Positions 5,808-14,143 of a stretch of 23,460 bases of DNA are shown one piece after another. This DNA comes from JAJRRA01 sp048636595 (GTDB lineage: Bacteria > Pseudomonadota > Gammaproteobacteria > Xanthomonadales > SZUA-36), in NCBI GenBank assembly GCA_048636595.1, contig JAIVWI010000025.1:1-23460 (forward strand), read 5' to 3'. The notes beneath the pieces were generated by a model. The model made no database searches. It was not told where the DNA came from and was given only the letters and a program-made list of their open reading frames with translations. The position numbers were made by a program, and so were the translations under genes. Each line of letters begins with the position of its first letter. The first letter of the stretch is position 1.

Positions 5808-6964
5808 ATAAAAAATATAAACTCCCCACCCGCGTGATCCATGCGGGGCAGAAACCTGACCCGTCTACCGGTGCCATAATGACGCCGATTTATGCGACCA
5901 GCACTTACGTGCAAAAAAGTCCGGGTGACCACCAGGGCTGGGAATATTCCCGCAGCCACAATCCGACACGGGATGCTTATGAAAAATGCATTGCCGACCT
6001 GGAAGGCGGGATCCGCGGACTGGCTTTCGCCTCCGGGATGGCGGCTGCTTCCACCATCCTCGAGCTGCTGGACACAGGGGATCACATGGTTGCCGGTGAT
6101 GACCTTTACGGGGGCAGTTTCCGCTTGTTTCATGATGTTCGTGAACGGTCGGCCAATCTCCGTTTCACCTTCACGCAAATCGAGGATCCGGACAAATTGC
6201 GCTCCGCAATCCGGCCCGATACACGAATGGTCTGGCTCGAGACGCCAACCAACCCGATGCTGAAAATTGCGGACATTGCCGTTACCGCACAAATTGCCCA
6301 TGAAAACGGCGCCCTGCTGGTGGTGGACAATACATTTGCCACGCCCATGCTGCAGCAGCCGCTGGCGCTGGGTGCGGATATCGTTATGCACTCGGCGACG
6401 AAATACCTGAACGGGCATTCCGACATGGTCGGTGGTGTGGCCGTGATCCGCGATGACGATGAACTGGCTGATCGACTGTGGTACCTGCTCAATTCTACCG
6501 GTGCAATTCAAGGTCCGTTTGATAGTTTTCTCGCATTGAGGGGCCTGAAAACCCTGGCGCTGAGGATGAAAGCCCATTGCGATAACTCCCTGGAGATCGC
6601 TCAATGGCTGCAACAACATCCACAAGTACGCAAAGTCATCTATCCCGGATTGGCGGATCATCCGCAGCATGAACTGGCCATGCGCCAGATGAACGGTCAG
6701 GGTGGCGGCATTATCAGCATTGATATCAAGGGTGGCCTGGAAAAAGCCCGCCGCATGCTGGAGCGTTGTGAATTGTTCGCGCTGGCCGAAAGTCTCGGTG
6801 GCGTGGAAAGCCTGATCAACCACCCCGCGATCATGACCCATGCCTCGGTGCCGCCTGAGCAGCGAGAGCGCATTGGTATCAGTGATACATTGATCCGCCT
6901 CTCAGTGGGTGTAGAAGACGTTGGCGACTTGATTGCCGAACTGGATTACGCACTGGCTGTGTAA
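5804..6964 (+). CDS. Cystathionine gamma-lyase / gamma-synthase family enzyme
   Basis: A Cys/Met-metabolism PLP enzyme of 386 residues. YSRSHNPTR (48-56) contacts the cofactor phosphate of the neighbouring subunit, D175 lies in VVDNTFATP, and the PLP lysine is K200 in SATKYLNGHSD. The gene starts with TTG 5804, overlapping the TGA of cbs, with GGAAAG upstream, so it is translationally coupled. Next to a cystathionine beta-synthase gene the natural role is cystathionine cleavage to cysteine, 2-oxobutyrate and ammonia, completing cysteine synthesis from methionine sulfur. Sequence alone does not separate this from gamma-synthase (metB), and many bacterial members do both. Its TAA stop lies inside a REP-like repeat. 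Confidence 0.9.
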   Translation: MNKKYKLPTRVIHAGQKPDPSTGAIMTPIYATSTYVQKSPGDHQGWEYSRSHNPTRDAYEKCIADLEGGIRGLAFASGMAAASTILELLDTGDHMVAGDDLYGGSFRLFHDVRERSANLRFTFTQIEDPDKLRSAIRPDTRMVWLETPTNPMLKIADIAVTAQIAHENGALLVVDNTFATPMLQQPLALGADIVMHSATKYLNGHSDMVGGVAVIRDDDELADRLWYLLNSTGAIQGPFDSFLALRGLKTLALRMKAHCDNSLEIAQWLQQHPQVRKVIYPGLADHPQHELAMRQMNGQGGGIISIDIKGGLEKARRMLERCELFALAESLGGVESLINHPAIMTHASVPPEQRERIGISDTLIRLSVGVEDVGDLIAELDYALAV

Positions 6965-7019
6965 GAGTTCGCTTGCGGACGATTTTTCCAGGGCCTTTCG
7001 GCCCCAAGGGACCTCTTAC
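6961..7019. repeat. REP-like inverted pair between convergent genes
   Basis: Two units in opposite orientation, 6961-6982 on plus and 7000-7019 on minus, each begin GTAAGAG and continue with a short stem closed by a CTTG loop (TTCG/CGGA and GGTCC/GGGCC). The pair can fold into one long hairpin and could act as a bidirectional terminator. The GTAAGAG heads contain the TAA stops of both flanking convergent genes. Confidence 0.75.
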
Positions 7020-8131
7020 ACGAGTTTGCCCGGCGGGGGTTCCCCCGGTGTATCGGTGCGATGAATGCCTTCCGGGAGTGTTTCACGGTCGCTGACTTCT
7101 TCGTGGTCTTCGTAGTGAATGCGCTCCATCAGGTAGCACAAGCAATCCTGCCGGATTACCCGGCGGTCCAGCGTCAACATGGAGGGCATGATTGCCCTTA
7201 CAGTTTCCACCTGGCCGCGACCGAAGCTGAAATAGTTGTCCGTTATGTCCCGGCCCGAATTATCCGTCGCGATCAGGGGTTTTCTCACGCAGTTATTGAG
7301 GTCACCGAAGGATGTGCCGGCCGGTAGTTCGCAGAAGTTGAACTTGTCCAGATCTTCACGCAGGGCCAGGTCAACCGGTACACGGCCAAATCCAAAAAGC
7401 ACGTCATGAGGAACCTTGACGGTAGCCACCATGTGATAGAGGTGTACCGCCTCAGCATCAACCGGGGCCGTGGATATGTCATTCATATGCAGACAGGTTT
7501 CCAGGAATGCCATGCTGTGGTCAGTGCCGTGTATCTCGCCAGCCTGGCCACATTCCAGCGTCACTGCAGGGCAGTGCTTTGAAAAAGCGTGTGAAAGTGT
7601 TCCTGCCGGCCTGGTGAAATAAACGACCTTGGGCGAAAACAGTGATGCCAGGCGTAGAAATTCCGACCGGATGCGGTTCACGGCCGCATAATGTGGATTC
7701 AAGCCGGTGTTGTTGTGAATGTCGATGCAGGCCAGCGGTTGATGTTGCAGGATCCGGTCGTGGATGTGCTGGAACAATTGCGCATACTGATGGTCCGCTG
7801 TGTTGCCGCCGGGCCAGCAACGGTTGTAATCAGGCTGCTCATCCAGGTGCCTCAGGCGGTGCTTTGCAGCCTGGATATTGCCGATCAGAATCAACATCGA
7901 ACGAGGTAGATCATCGTGCTGGTAATGGCTTTTTAACAGCCTCCTGATCGCTTCCCAGCCCGTGACTTCGTTGCCGTGCTGCAGCACCGATACGAACAGC
8001 GGACGCTCGATTCGACCCTTCAGGTGAATCAGCGTGGGACCCTTCAGTTGCTGGTACAGGGCGGACGCTGGACGCTCCAGCAGTCCATCCGGCAAATGAT
8101 CCAGTTCTAAAAGGTTCGGAGCGGTGCTCAT
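7016..8131 (-). CDS. M14 family zinc carboxypeptidase-like / succinylglutamate desuccinylase-aspartoacylase type
   Basis: This 371-residue protein carries the zinc-hydrolase signature of the M14/AstE group: QHGNEVTG with H52 and E55, DYNRCWPG (101-108), CIDIHNNTG with H139, and TLECGQAG with E193 as the likely general base. Members cut amide or C-terminal peptide bonds of N-acyl amino acids or peptides. The substrate cannot be read from the sequence. There is no signal peptide, so it is probably cytosolic. I start it at ATG 8131; an upstream in-frame TTG (8140) lacks a ribosome site. It is divergent from the Gld-type operon and convergent with the transsulfuration operon, so it stands alone. 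Confidence 0.8.
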   Translation of the reverse strand: MSTAPNLLELDHLPDGLLERPASALYQQLKGPTLIHLKGRIERPLFVSVLQHGNEVTGWEAIRRLLKSHYQHDDLPRSMLILIGNIQAAKHRLRHLDEQPDYNRCWPGGNTADHQYAQLFQHIHDRILQHQPLACIDIHNNTGLNPHYAAVNRIRSEFLRLASLFSPKVVYFTRPAGTLSHAFSKHCPAVTLECGQAGEIHGTDHSMAFLETCLHMNDISTAPVDAEAVHLYHMVATVKVPHDVLFGFGRVPVDLALREDLDKFNFCELPAGTSFGDLNNCVRKPLIATDNSGRDITDNYFSFGRGQVETVRAIMPSMLTLDRRVIRQDCLCYLMERIHYEDHEEVSDRETLPEGIHRTDTPGEPPPGKLV

Positions 8132-8217
8132 TTGGTCCAAAAAGTGGCAAAATAGGCGGTCAAGATACAGTCAATCTGTGTTTGACGAAAGCGTAAAACA
8201 ATAACCGGGGATATAAC

Positions 8218-8247
8218 ATGTTGATTTGGGTGATCTCCCATGAGTGA
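8218..8247 (+). CDS. Possible nine-codon leader ORF before the ABC operon
   Basis: ATG 8218 opens MLIWVISHE and stops at 8245-8247, overlapping the first codons of the ATPase gene (start 8240). A GGGGA lies 7 nt upstream, a better ribosome site than the one in front of the ATPase start. It may couple ribosomes into the operon, but an ORF this short can occur by chance. Confidence 0.25.
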   Translation: MLIWVISHE

Positions 8248-9175
8248 ACTGACGATCAAAGCCAGCTCCCTAAGCAGGAACTTTGGCGGCATAGTGGCGG
8301 TTGACTGCCTGAGTTTTGAAGTCGGATCCGGGGAAGTCCTGGGTTTTCTCGGCCCCAATGGCGCCGGAAAGTCTACGACGATGAAAATGCTGACGGGATT
8401 CCTGGCGCCGAGCGCGGGAACCGCGACCATCGACGGTCATGACATCATCAATGACTCGCTGGCAGCGCGGCGGATCATGGGCTACCTGCCGGAGGGCGCA
8501 CCCAGTTACGGTGAAATGACGGTCAGGAGTTTTCTCGAATTCATCGCCAGGGCCAGGGGGTTCAAGGGCCGCGAAGTCCGGCAAAAAGCCGCTGTCGCTA
8601 TCGATCGCCTGAACCTGGACCGGGTGCCGGAGCAGCCGATCGAAACGCTGTCCAAGGGGTTCAAACGCCGGGTTGGCCTGGCACAGGCGATTCTCCATGA
8701 TCCGCAGGTGTTGATCCTCGATGAGCCTACCGATGGCCTGGATCCCAACCAGAAGCATGAGGTCAGGCGCCTGATCCGGGATATGTCCAGCGAAAAAATC
8801 ATCGTGATTTCCACCCACGTGCTGGAGGAGGTACACGCCCTGTGCAACCGTGCAATGATCATTTCTAATGGCAGGTTGTTAGCAGACGATACACCGGCGG
8901 GTCTGATTGCCCGTTCGCGCTATCACAATGCCGTGACGCTGGTGGTCGAGGACCCCGAGCGTGTGGCGAGTATTCTGAGCGAGATACCCCAGGCCCGTAA
9001 AGTAGAGCTGAGGGAAGGGGAATTGACGGTGTTTCCGGTCGAAGGCGCCCGCCTTTTCGAGATTATTTCGGATGCAGTGAAGGAACATGGCTGGTCAGTG
9101 AGCGAACTCCGCCTTGAAGCCGGCAGGCTGGATGAAGTCTTTCGCCAGGTGACGCAGGGAGGAAACGGAAAATGA
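8240..9175 (+). CDS. Gld-type ABC transporter ATP-binding protein
   Basis: A 311-residue ABC ATPase with Walker A GPNGAGKST (38-46), a signature in the variant form LSKGFKRR (137-144) typical of exporter and GldA/NatA-like ATPases, Walker B VLILDEPT (157-164) and H-loop H193. The C-terminal extension after about residue 220 matches ABC-2 exporter ATPases. It energises the permease encoded by the next gene, whose ATG overlaps this gene's stop. The arrangement ATPase, permease, GldG-like protein, DUF4340 protein follows the Gld/ABC_transp_aux pattern. In Bacteroidetes this system is needed for gliding. In Gammaproteobacteria the substrate is unknown. Confidence 0.88.
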   Translation: MSELTIKASSLSRNFGGIVAVDCLSFEVGSGEVLGFLGPNGAGKSTTMKMLTGFLAPSAGTATIDGHDIINDSLAARRIMGYLPEGAPSYGEMTVRSFLEFIARARGFKGREVRQKAAVAIDRLNLDRVPEQPIETLSKGFKRRVGLAQAILHDPQVLILDEPTDGLDPNQKHEVRRLIRDMSSEKIIVISTHVLEEVHALCNRAMIISNGRLLADDTPAGLIARSRYHNAVTLVVEDPERVASILSEIPQARKVELREGELTVFPVEGARLFEIISDAVKEHGWSVSELRLEAGRLDEVFRQVTQGGNGK

Positions 9176-9930
9176 GCACACCGGGGAACTCGGGCATGAG
9201 TTCGGTTATTACTGTCATGAGGAGAGAATTGTCCGGCTATTTTTCAACGCCGGTGGCCTGGGTGTTTATCGTGATCTTTCTGGTGATGTCCGGCGTATTC
9301 ACTTTTTATATTGGCTCATTTTACGAACGGGGCATGGCTGACCTGGCGCCGTTCTTCCAGTTCCATCCCTGGCTCTACCTGTTCCTGGTGCCGGCGATCG
9401 CCATGCGTCTGTGGGCAGAGGAAAAGCGTTCGGGGACCATTGAGCTGCTGTTGACGCTGCCGCTGACTACAGGCCAGGTTGTGCTCGGCAAGTTCCTGGC
9501 AGCGTGGTTGTTTCTCGGGTTGGCGCTTTTGCTGACTTTTCCCGTTTGGCTGACGGTGAATTACCTGGGGAATCCAGATAACGGGATCATCGTTGCGGGT
9601 TACATCGGCAGTTGGTTGATGGCTGGCGGTTTCCTCGCAATTGGCTCCTGCATGTCAGCAGTGACACGCAACCAGGTCGTGGCCTTCATTCTGAGTGTCG
9701 TGGTCTGTTTCGGTTTCCTGCTGAGTGGCCTGCCCATGGTCATGAATGTGTTTACGGATTGGGCGCCGCAGGCCTTGCTGGATGCGATTGCAGATTTCAG
9801 TTTCCTGGCCCATTTTGCGGCCATTTCAAAGGGTGTGATCGATCTGCGTGACCTGGTTTATTTCAGCCTGGTAATTGCCTTCTGGCTGCTGGCCAACACG
9901 ATCGTGCTCGAAATCAATAAAGCGGATTGA
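9172..9930 (+). CDS. ABC-2 type permease, GldF-like
   Basis: A 252-residue integral membrane protein with about six hydrophobic segments. The conserved stretch after the second, RLWAEEKRSGTIELLLTLP, is the hallmark of GldF/NosY-type ABC-2 permeases. It forms the membrane channel for the ATPase encoded just upstream (4-bp ATGA overlap). The alternative start at Met9 (MSSVITVMRREL) would also fit the family, so the true N-terminus may be eight residues shorter. The next gene follows after 10 bp. Confidence 0.87.
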   Translation: MSTPGNSGMSSVITVMRRELSGYFSTPVAWVFIVIFLVMSGVFTFYIGSFYERGMADLAPFFQFHPWLYLFLVPAIAMRLWAEEKRSGTIELLLTLPLTTGQVVLGKFLAAWLFLGLALLLTFPVWLTVNYLGNPDNGIIVAGYIGSWLMAGGFLAIGSCMSAVTRNQVVAFILSVVVCFGFLLSGLPMVMNVFTDWAPQALLDAIADFSFLAHFAAISKGVIDLRDLVYFSLVIAFWLLANTIVLEINKAD

Positions 9931-9940
9931 GGATCCAGAA

Positions 9941-11806
9941 ATGCAGAAGAAATTAATATATTCGCTGGGATCCCTGGTTTTACTGTTGATTCTTTTTGTC
10001 GCCGTCAACATGCTTTCGGCTAATCTGCTCAGGGGCATGCGGATCGACCTGACCCAGAACGGACTGTATACGCTCAGTGACGGAAGCCGAAATATCCTCA
10101 GGGAACTGCAGGAACCGGTTAACCTGTACCTGTTCTTTTCCAGCGAAGCCAGTCGTGGCCTGCCTCAAATTCGCAGTTATGCCCGGCGTGTTGACGAAAT
10201 GCTGGAAGAATTCGAAAACCAGGCCGCGGGCAAACTGATCGTTCACCGCGTTGACCCGGAACCTTTTTCAGAGGATGAAGACCAGGCTGCCGCATTCGGC
10301 TTGCAGGCCGTGCCGGTGGGTGCAGGCAATGAAACACTTTACCTGGGTATCGCCGGAACCAACTCGCTGGATGATGTCCAGGTCATGCCTTTCCTGCAGC
10401 CTTCCAAGGAAAAATTCCTGGAGTACGACCTGGCCAAGATGATCTCTTCACTGGGTAGCCCGGAAAAAATAACCATCGGCTTTCTCAGCACGCTGCAGAT
10501 GGATGCAGGCTTCGATCCAGCCACCCAGGGAATGCGGGAACCCTGGGTCGTGTATGAGCAACTGGGCCAGCTGTTTGATATAGAAACCATCGACCCGGGT
10601 GCTGATTCACTGCCTGACAATATTGATCTCTTACTGATGGTACATCCCAAGGATCTGTCTGATCCGATGCTGTACCAGCTTGACCAGTTCGTGCTTGGCG
10701 GAGGACGCCTGATCGTTTTTCTCGATCCGTTCGCCGAGTCTGATCGCGGCAACCCCAATGATCCGATGGCCATGATGCAGGCCGGCAGCACCTCGAATCT
10801 TGGTCCCTTGCTGGACAGCTGGGGCGTGAGTTTTGATCCTGGCCGCGTGATCGGTGATCTCCAGTACGGCGTGGGAACCAGCCAGTCGCGGCATATCGGC
10901 ATTCTCTCGGTGCCTGCCGATGGCCTTAACAGTGAAGATGTTGTCAGTGCTGATCTGCAGGCGGTAAATTTTTCGTCTACTGGCTGGTTGGCTCCGCTCG
11001 AAGGCGCCAGCACCCGTTTCGAAGCACTGGTGCAAAGCAGTGAAAACGCCGCCCCGCTGGATGCTTCCCGTCTCAGGTTCCTGACCGATCCGGCTGAGTT
11101 GATGAAAGGGTTCAACCCCACTGGCGACCGCTATGCACTGGCGGTCAGGCTTTCCGGGCCCGCCAGGTCGGCGTTCGATCCACCTGACGCGGACGAGCAG
11201 TCCGCCAGCCATCGGGCAGAGTCCAACGAGTCCGGGATCACCGTGATGCTGTTTGCTGACACAGACCTGTTGACAGATCGTCTGTGGGTGCAAAAGCAGC
11301 CCTTCATGGGCCAGAACCTGGTGTCTGCTTTTGCGGACAACGGCACGCTGGTGGTCAATGCTGCGGACAATATGGTGGGCAACCGGGACCTGATCGGCAT
11401 TCGCACGCGTTTGAGTTCCAGCAGACCCTTTGACCGGGTAAGTGAATTGCAAGTTGAGGCAGAACGCAGCTATCTCGCCACCGAAGAGCGCTTGCAGCAG
11501 GAACTGGCCGATACGGAACGCAAGCTGACCGAGCTACAGGTGGCAAAAGGTGAAAGCGAATTGCTCGTGCTCAGTGATGAACAACAAGCTGAAATCGATC
11601 GATTCATGGATCGCAAGCTGGAGATACGCAAGGAACTCAGACAGGTTCAGCATGATCTGCAGCGTGACATAGACCGGCTCGGCACCAGGCTTAAATTGAT
11701 CAATATCGCTTTCATACCGGTTTTGGTCATGATTGCTGCCCTGCTTTACGTTTTGCAACGGCGCCGGCGGCAAAACGCGCGGCAGCCTGGCGTGGGTGCA
11801 GCCTGA
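9941..11806 (+). CDS. GldG-like ABC transporter auxiliary protein
   Basis: This 621-residue protein has an N-terminal membrane anchor (about 5-27) and a long extracytoplasmic region of the GldG/ABC_transp_aux type. That region includes RIDLTQNGLYTLSDGSRNIL just after the anchor, typical of the family. A coiled coil (about 515-585) rich in Glu, Gln and Leu follows, then a second transmembrane helix near the C-terminus and a short basic tail. The ATG at 9941 has a GAGGAT ribosome site. Both flanking genes are in the same operon, and the next start overlaps its stop (TGATG). It probably works at the membrane with the ABC exporter, perhaps holding substrate or a partner, but no enzymatic motif is visible. 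Confidence 0.85.
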   Translation: MQKKLIYSLGSLVLLLILFVAVNMLSANLLRGMRIDLTQNGLYTLSDGSRNILRELQEPVNLYLFFSSEASRGLPQIRSYARRVDEMLEEFENQAAGKLIVHRVDPEPFSEDEDQAAAFGLQAVPVGAGNETLYLGIAGTNSLDDVQVMPFLQPSKEKFLEYDLAKMISSLGSPEKITIGFLSTLQMDAGFDPATQGMREPWVVYEQLGQLFDIETIDPGADSLPDNIDLLLMVHPKDLSDPMLYQLDQFVLGGGRLIVFLDPFAESDRGNPNDPMAMMQAGSTSNLGPLLDSWGVSFDPGRVIGDLQYGVGTSQSRHIGILSVPADGLNSEDVVSADLQAVNFSSTGWLAPLEGASTRFEALVQSSENAAPLDASRLRFLTDPAELMKGFNPTGDRYALAVRLSGPARSAFDPPDADEQSASHRAESNESGITVMLFADTDLLTDRLWVQKQPFMGQNLVSAFADNGTLVVNAADNMVGNRDLIGIRTRLSSSRPFDRVSELQVEAERSYLATEERLQQELADTERKLTELQVAKGESELLVLSDEQQAEIDRFMDRKLEIRKELRQVQHDLQRDIDRLGTRLKLINIAFIPVLVMIAALLYVLQRRRRQNARQPGVGAA

Positions 11807-12864
11807 TGAGTAAAAAACACTTTTCCACCTTGTTGCTGGTGACCGTCGTGGTTGCGGTGCTGGTCTTGTTGGTGCCCGGCAAAACCGCGAAAGAAAGCGC
11901 ATTCCAAAAACACCGCCTGCTACCGGGGCCACCCACGCTGGTCAATGATATTGATTATGTTCGCATGACAGGCGCCGGCGGCGTGACCATTGTCACGTTG
12001 AACCGGCGTGGTGGAAAGTGGCTGGTGGCGGAATCTTCGGATTACCGCGCTGACTGGACGGTGCTCAGGCAACTCTTGTCTGATCTTGCAGTCGCGGAGG
12101 TAATCGAGGGGAAAACATCAAATCCGGAGCTCTACTCGCGCCTGGGTGTGGAAGATGTGGACGAGCCGGACGCTGGCGGCGTGTTGATCGAATTTGCTGA
12201 AGAAACCAGTCTGCCCTCACTGATCGTCGGCAACAAGGCGCAGGGAAGGGGGGGGCAGTACGTGCGGCTGAGTGGTAGCGATCAAAGTGTGCTGATCGAC
12301 CGGGCCTTGACTGTACCCGGTGATATGCAGCAGTGGCTGGACCGGGAAATCATCGATATCCAGGAAGGTGAACTTGTTGAGATATCGGTCATTCACCCTG
12401 ATGGAGAACAGATCCTTTTGCGTAAGGTTTCCGCTGATGATACGGATTTCGACTTGCTGGGGATGCCCGAGGGCAGAGAAGTCAAATCCAACTGGTCAGT
12501 CAACTCCATCGGGGGAGGCATGGCTTCCCTTCGTCTGGATGCAGTGGTTCCCGAAAGCGATGTCGACTGGTCGGATGCCGTGAAGGTCAGAGTATTGACG
12601 GCTGACGGTCTGCAGGTCTCAGCAAAACTTGTTTCCTGGCAGGAGCATTACTGGGTCAGCCTCAGCGCAAGCGTGTACAAGCCGGTCAGTTCTGGCCAAC
12701 TTGATGAATCCGGGATAGAAAACCAGGCGCCACCAGAGCCCACCGAGCGGGTGAACCGGATCGCTGATCGCGTGAGCGGCTGGGCCTACAGGATTCCGCA
12801 GCACAATGCCGAGGTATTGACAAAGCGGATGGACGACCTGCTCAAGCCGCTGGAAACCGATTGA
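11806..12864 (+). CDS. DUF4340 domain protein
   Basis: A 352-residue protein with one N-terminal membrane anchor (about 6-24) and a periplasmic body of repeated beta-rich segments of the DUF4340 type (for example NRRGGKWLVAESSDYRAD, LYSRLGVEDVDEPDAGGVLIEF and IVGNKAQGRGGQYVRL). DUF4340 genes commonly sit next to GldG-like genes. Here the start overlaps the previous stop as TGATG and the end overlaps the next ATG in the same way. Its probable role is a structural partner of the exporter; its biochemical activity is unknown. Confidence 0.82.
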   Translation: MSKKHFSTLLLVTVVVAVLVLLVPGKTAKESAFQKHRLLPGPPTLVNDIDYVRMTGAGGVTIVTLNRRGGKWLVAESSDYRADWTVLRQLLSDLAVAEVIEGKTSNPELYSRLGVEDVDEPDAGGVLIEFAEETSLPSLIVGNKAQGRGGQYVRLSGSDQSVLIDRALTVPGDMQQWLDREIIDIQEGELVEISVIHPDGEQILLRKVSADDTDFDLLGMPEGREVKSNWSVNSIGGGMASLRLDAVVPESDVDWSDAVKVRVLTADGLQVSAKLVSWQEHYWVSLSASVYKPVSSGQLDESGIENQAPPEPTERVNRIADRVSGWAYRIPQHNAEVLTKRMDDLLKPLETD

Positions 12865-13244
12865 TGAACAGCCGCCGCCGCATCGCGTTGGTAGCCGCCC
12901 TGTCCGGCCTGTTGGCCGTCATTCTGGCTGCTGCCGGCTCACATATTCTCGCGGAGGACGGGGCGGGAGCACAAAAGCTCTGGGCTACCGCGCTCCAAAT
13001 GCATATGTTTCATACGATCGCTTTACTGGGTGTCGCCGCTTTGATCCAGCCCGGCTCACCCCGGCTGTTGCCCTGGAGCGGTATCCTGATGATGCTTGGC
13101 TTACTGTTTTTTTCCGGCAGCTTGTATTTGCGGGCAGGCGGGTTCATTGCAGTGCCCGGCCTGGTGACTCCACTTGGAGGACTGTTGTTAATGGCCGGTT
13201 GGCTGGTGCTTGTTTTAAGCCTGATCAGGACAAACCGGTTCTAA
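12864..13244 (+). CDS. DUF423 family membrane protein (YgdD-like)
   Basis: A 126-residue protein with four hydrophobic helices, matching the DUF423/YgdD family of small inner-membrane proteins. The characteristic opening has AALSGLLAVILAAAGSHIL, followed by a loop with WATALQMHMFHTIALLGVA. I start it at ATG 12864 in the TGATG overlap; a TTG three bases earlier is also in frame. It is the last gene of the ABC operon by spacing. The family is widespread and of unknown function, so its presence here may reflect position rather than a shared task. Confidence 0.85.
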   Translation: MNSRRRIALVAALSGLLAVILAAAGSHILAEDGAGAQKLWATALQMHMFHTIALLGVAALIQPGSPRLLPWSGILMMLGLLFFSGSLYLRAGGFIAVPGLVTPLGGLLLMAGWLVLVLSLIRTNRF

Positions 13245-13327
13245 TTTGTTTCTGTGGCAGCGAAGATAAATATGGCCCTGTTGAATGAAGCGGACGAAAT
13301 ACTGCAAAGCGTTGAGCGCAGGCAGCC

Positions 13328-13963
13328 ATGAGCCGCCTTCGTTATAACAGACAGGTAGCCGTTGAGCACTTGCGCAGCAAGTGTGACCCTCTGCGCCAAT
13401 TCATTGATGACTGTGGCGGGCTGGGCCTGAAAGTGCGCCGTGAAAGCGACCTTTTTAACGCGCTTGCGCGGGCCATTGTCTATCAGCAGCTTTCCGGCAA
13501 GGCTGCGGCAACTATTCATGGCCGTTTCAGCACCTTGTTCAATAACGCCTTGCCCGAAGCCACCCAGGCCAGGCGATTGTCGATGGAGCAGCTTCGCGGC
13601 GTGGGGCTTTCCCGCAACAAGAGCCTGGCCATCCAGGACCTGGCGGAAAAATCATTGGGTGGCAGCCTGGCAAACACGCGGCAAATGGCTCGAATGGATG
13701 ACGCCCAGGTCATCGAAAATCTGTGCCAGGTACGAGGCATTGGCCCATGGACAGCGCAAATGCTGCTGATTTTCAACCTGGGCCGCCCCGATGTAATGCC
13801 ATCCACCGATCTGGGCGTGCAGAAAGGTGTGCAGGCCGTATATCGCATGCGAAAGCTGCCGGAACCGGAGCAGCTGATGCGGAAAACCCGTCACCTGGCG
13901 CCCTATCGCTCGGCAGCAAGCTGGTATTTCTGGCGGGCGGCGGATACGGTCTTGTTGTCTTGA
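13328..13963 (+). CDS. DNA-3-methyladenine glycosylase, AlkA-type (HhH-GPD)
   Basis: This 211-residue protein has the HhH-GPD fold of base-excision glycosylases, which remove alkylated purines from DNA. The helix-hairpin-helix is VRGIGPWTA (135-143), and the catalytic aspartate is D161 in PSTDLGVQKG. FNALARAIVYQQLSGKAA (43-60) is the conserved helix before it. The length fits the short AlkA/MagIII-like type, which lacks the N-terminal domain of E. coli AlkA. It lies 84 bp after the DUF423 gene. A 19-codon frame from ATG 13272 ends over its start (ATGA) and may simply be chance. Confidence 0.88.
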   Translation: MSRLRYNRQVAVEHLRSKCDPLRQFIDDCGGLGLKVRRESDLFNALARAIVYQQLSGKAAATIHGRFSTLFNNALPEATQARRLSMEQLRGVGLSRNKSLAIQDLAEKSLGGSLANTRQMARMDDAQVIENLCQVRGIGPWTAQMLLIFNLGRPDVMPSTDLGVQKGVQAVYRMRKLPEPEQLMRKTRHLAPYRSAASWYFWRAADTVLLS

Positions 13964-14008
13964 AAATCGTCGGCAAAGGGCGCATCTTGAATCCAGAATA
14001 AAAGCGTA

Positions 14009-14106
14009 TCGGCCGCAAGCGACCTCTTACAGTTGTTGTAAGAGCGTCCTTGGGCGCGAAATGCACGAACCGATAAAACTTTTCGGCCGCAAGCGACCTC
14101 TTACAG
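14009..14106. repeat. Cluster of three REP-like units
   Basis: Units at 14009-14032 (minus), 14038-14060 (plus) and 14083-14106 (minus) share the GTAAGAG head and a short stem with a CTTG loop (GGTCG/CGGCC or GCGTC/GGCGC). The two minus units are identical over 24 bases. The first pair also forms an 8-bp hairpin through its heads, CTCTTACA (14024-14031) with TGTAAGAG (14037-14044). The cluster separates the glycosylase gene from the SecB-like gene. Confidence 0.8.
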
Positions 14107-14143
14107 AGGTTCCAACGACTGAGTAATCAGGAAATAGCTCTTT

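Noticed and set aside
5780..6841. 353-codon minus-strand frame opposite the cystathionine lyase gene
   Set aside because: It is a shadow of a clear PLP-enzyme gene; the product is rich in His/Gln/Arg with no family pattern.
13272..13331. 19-codon frame ending over the glycosylase start (ATGA)
   Set aside because: Too short, weak ribosome site; overlap can arise by chance, and no conservation can be checked here.
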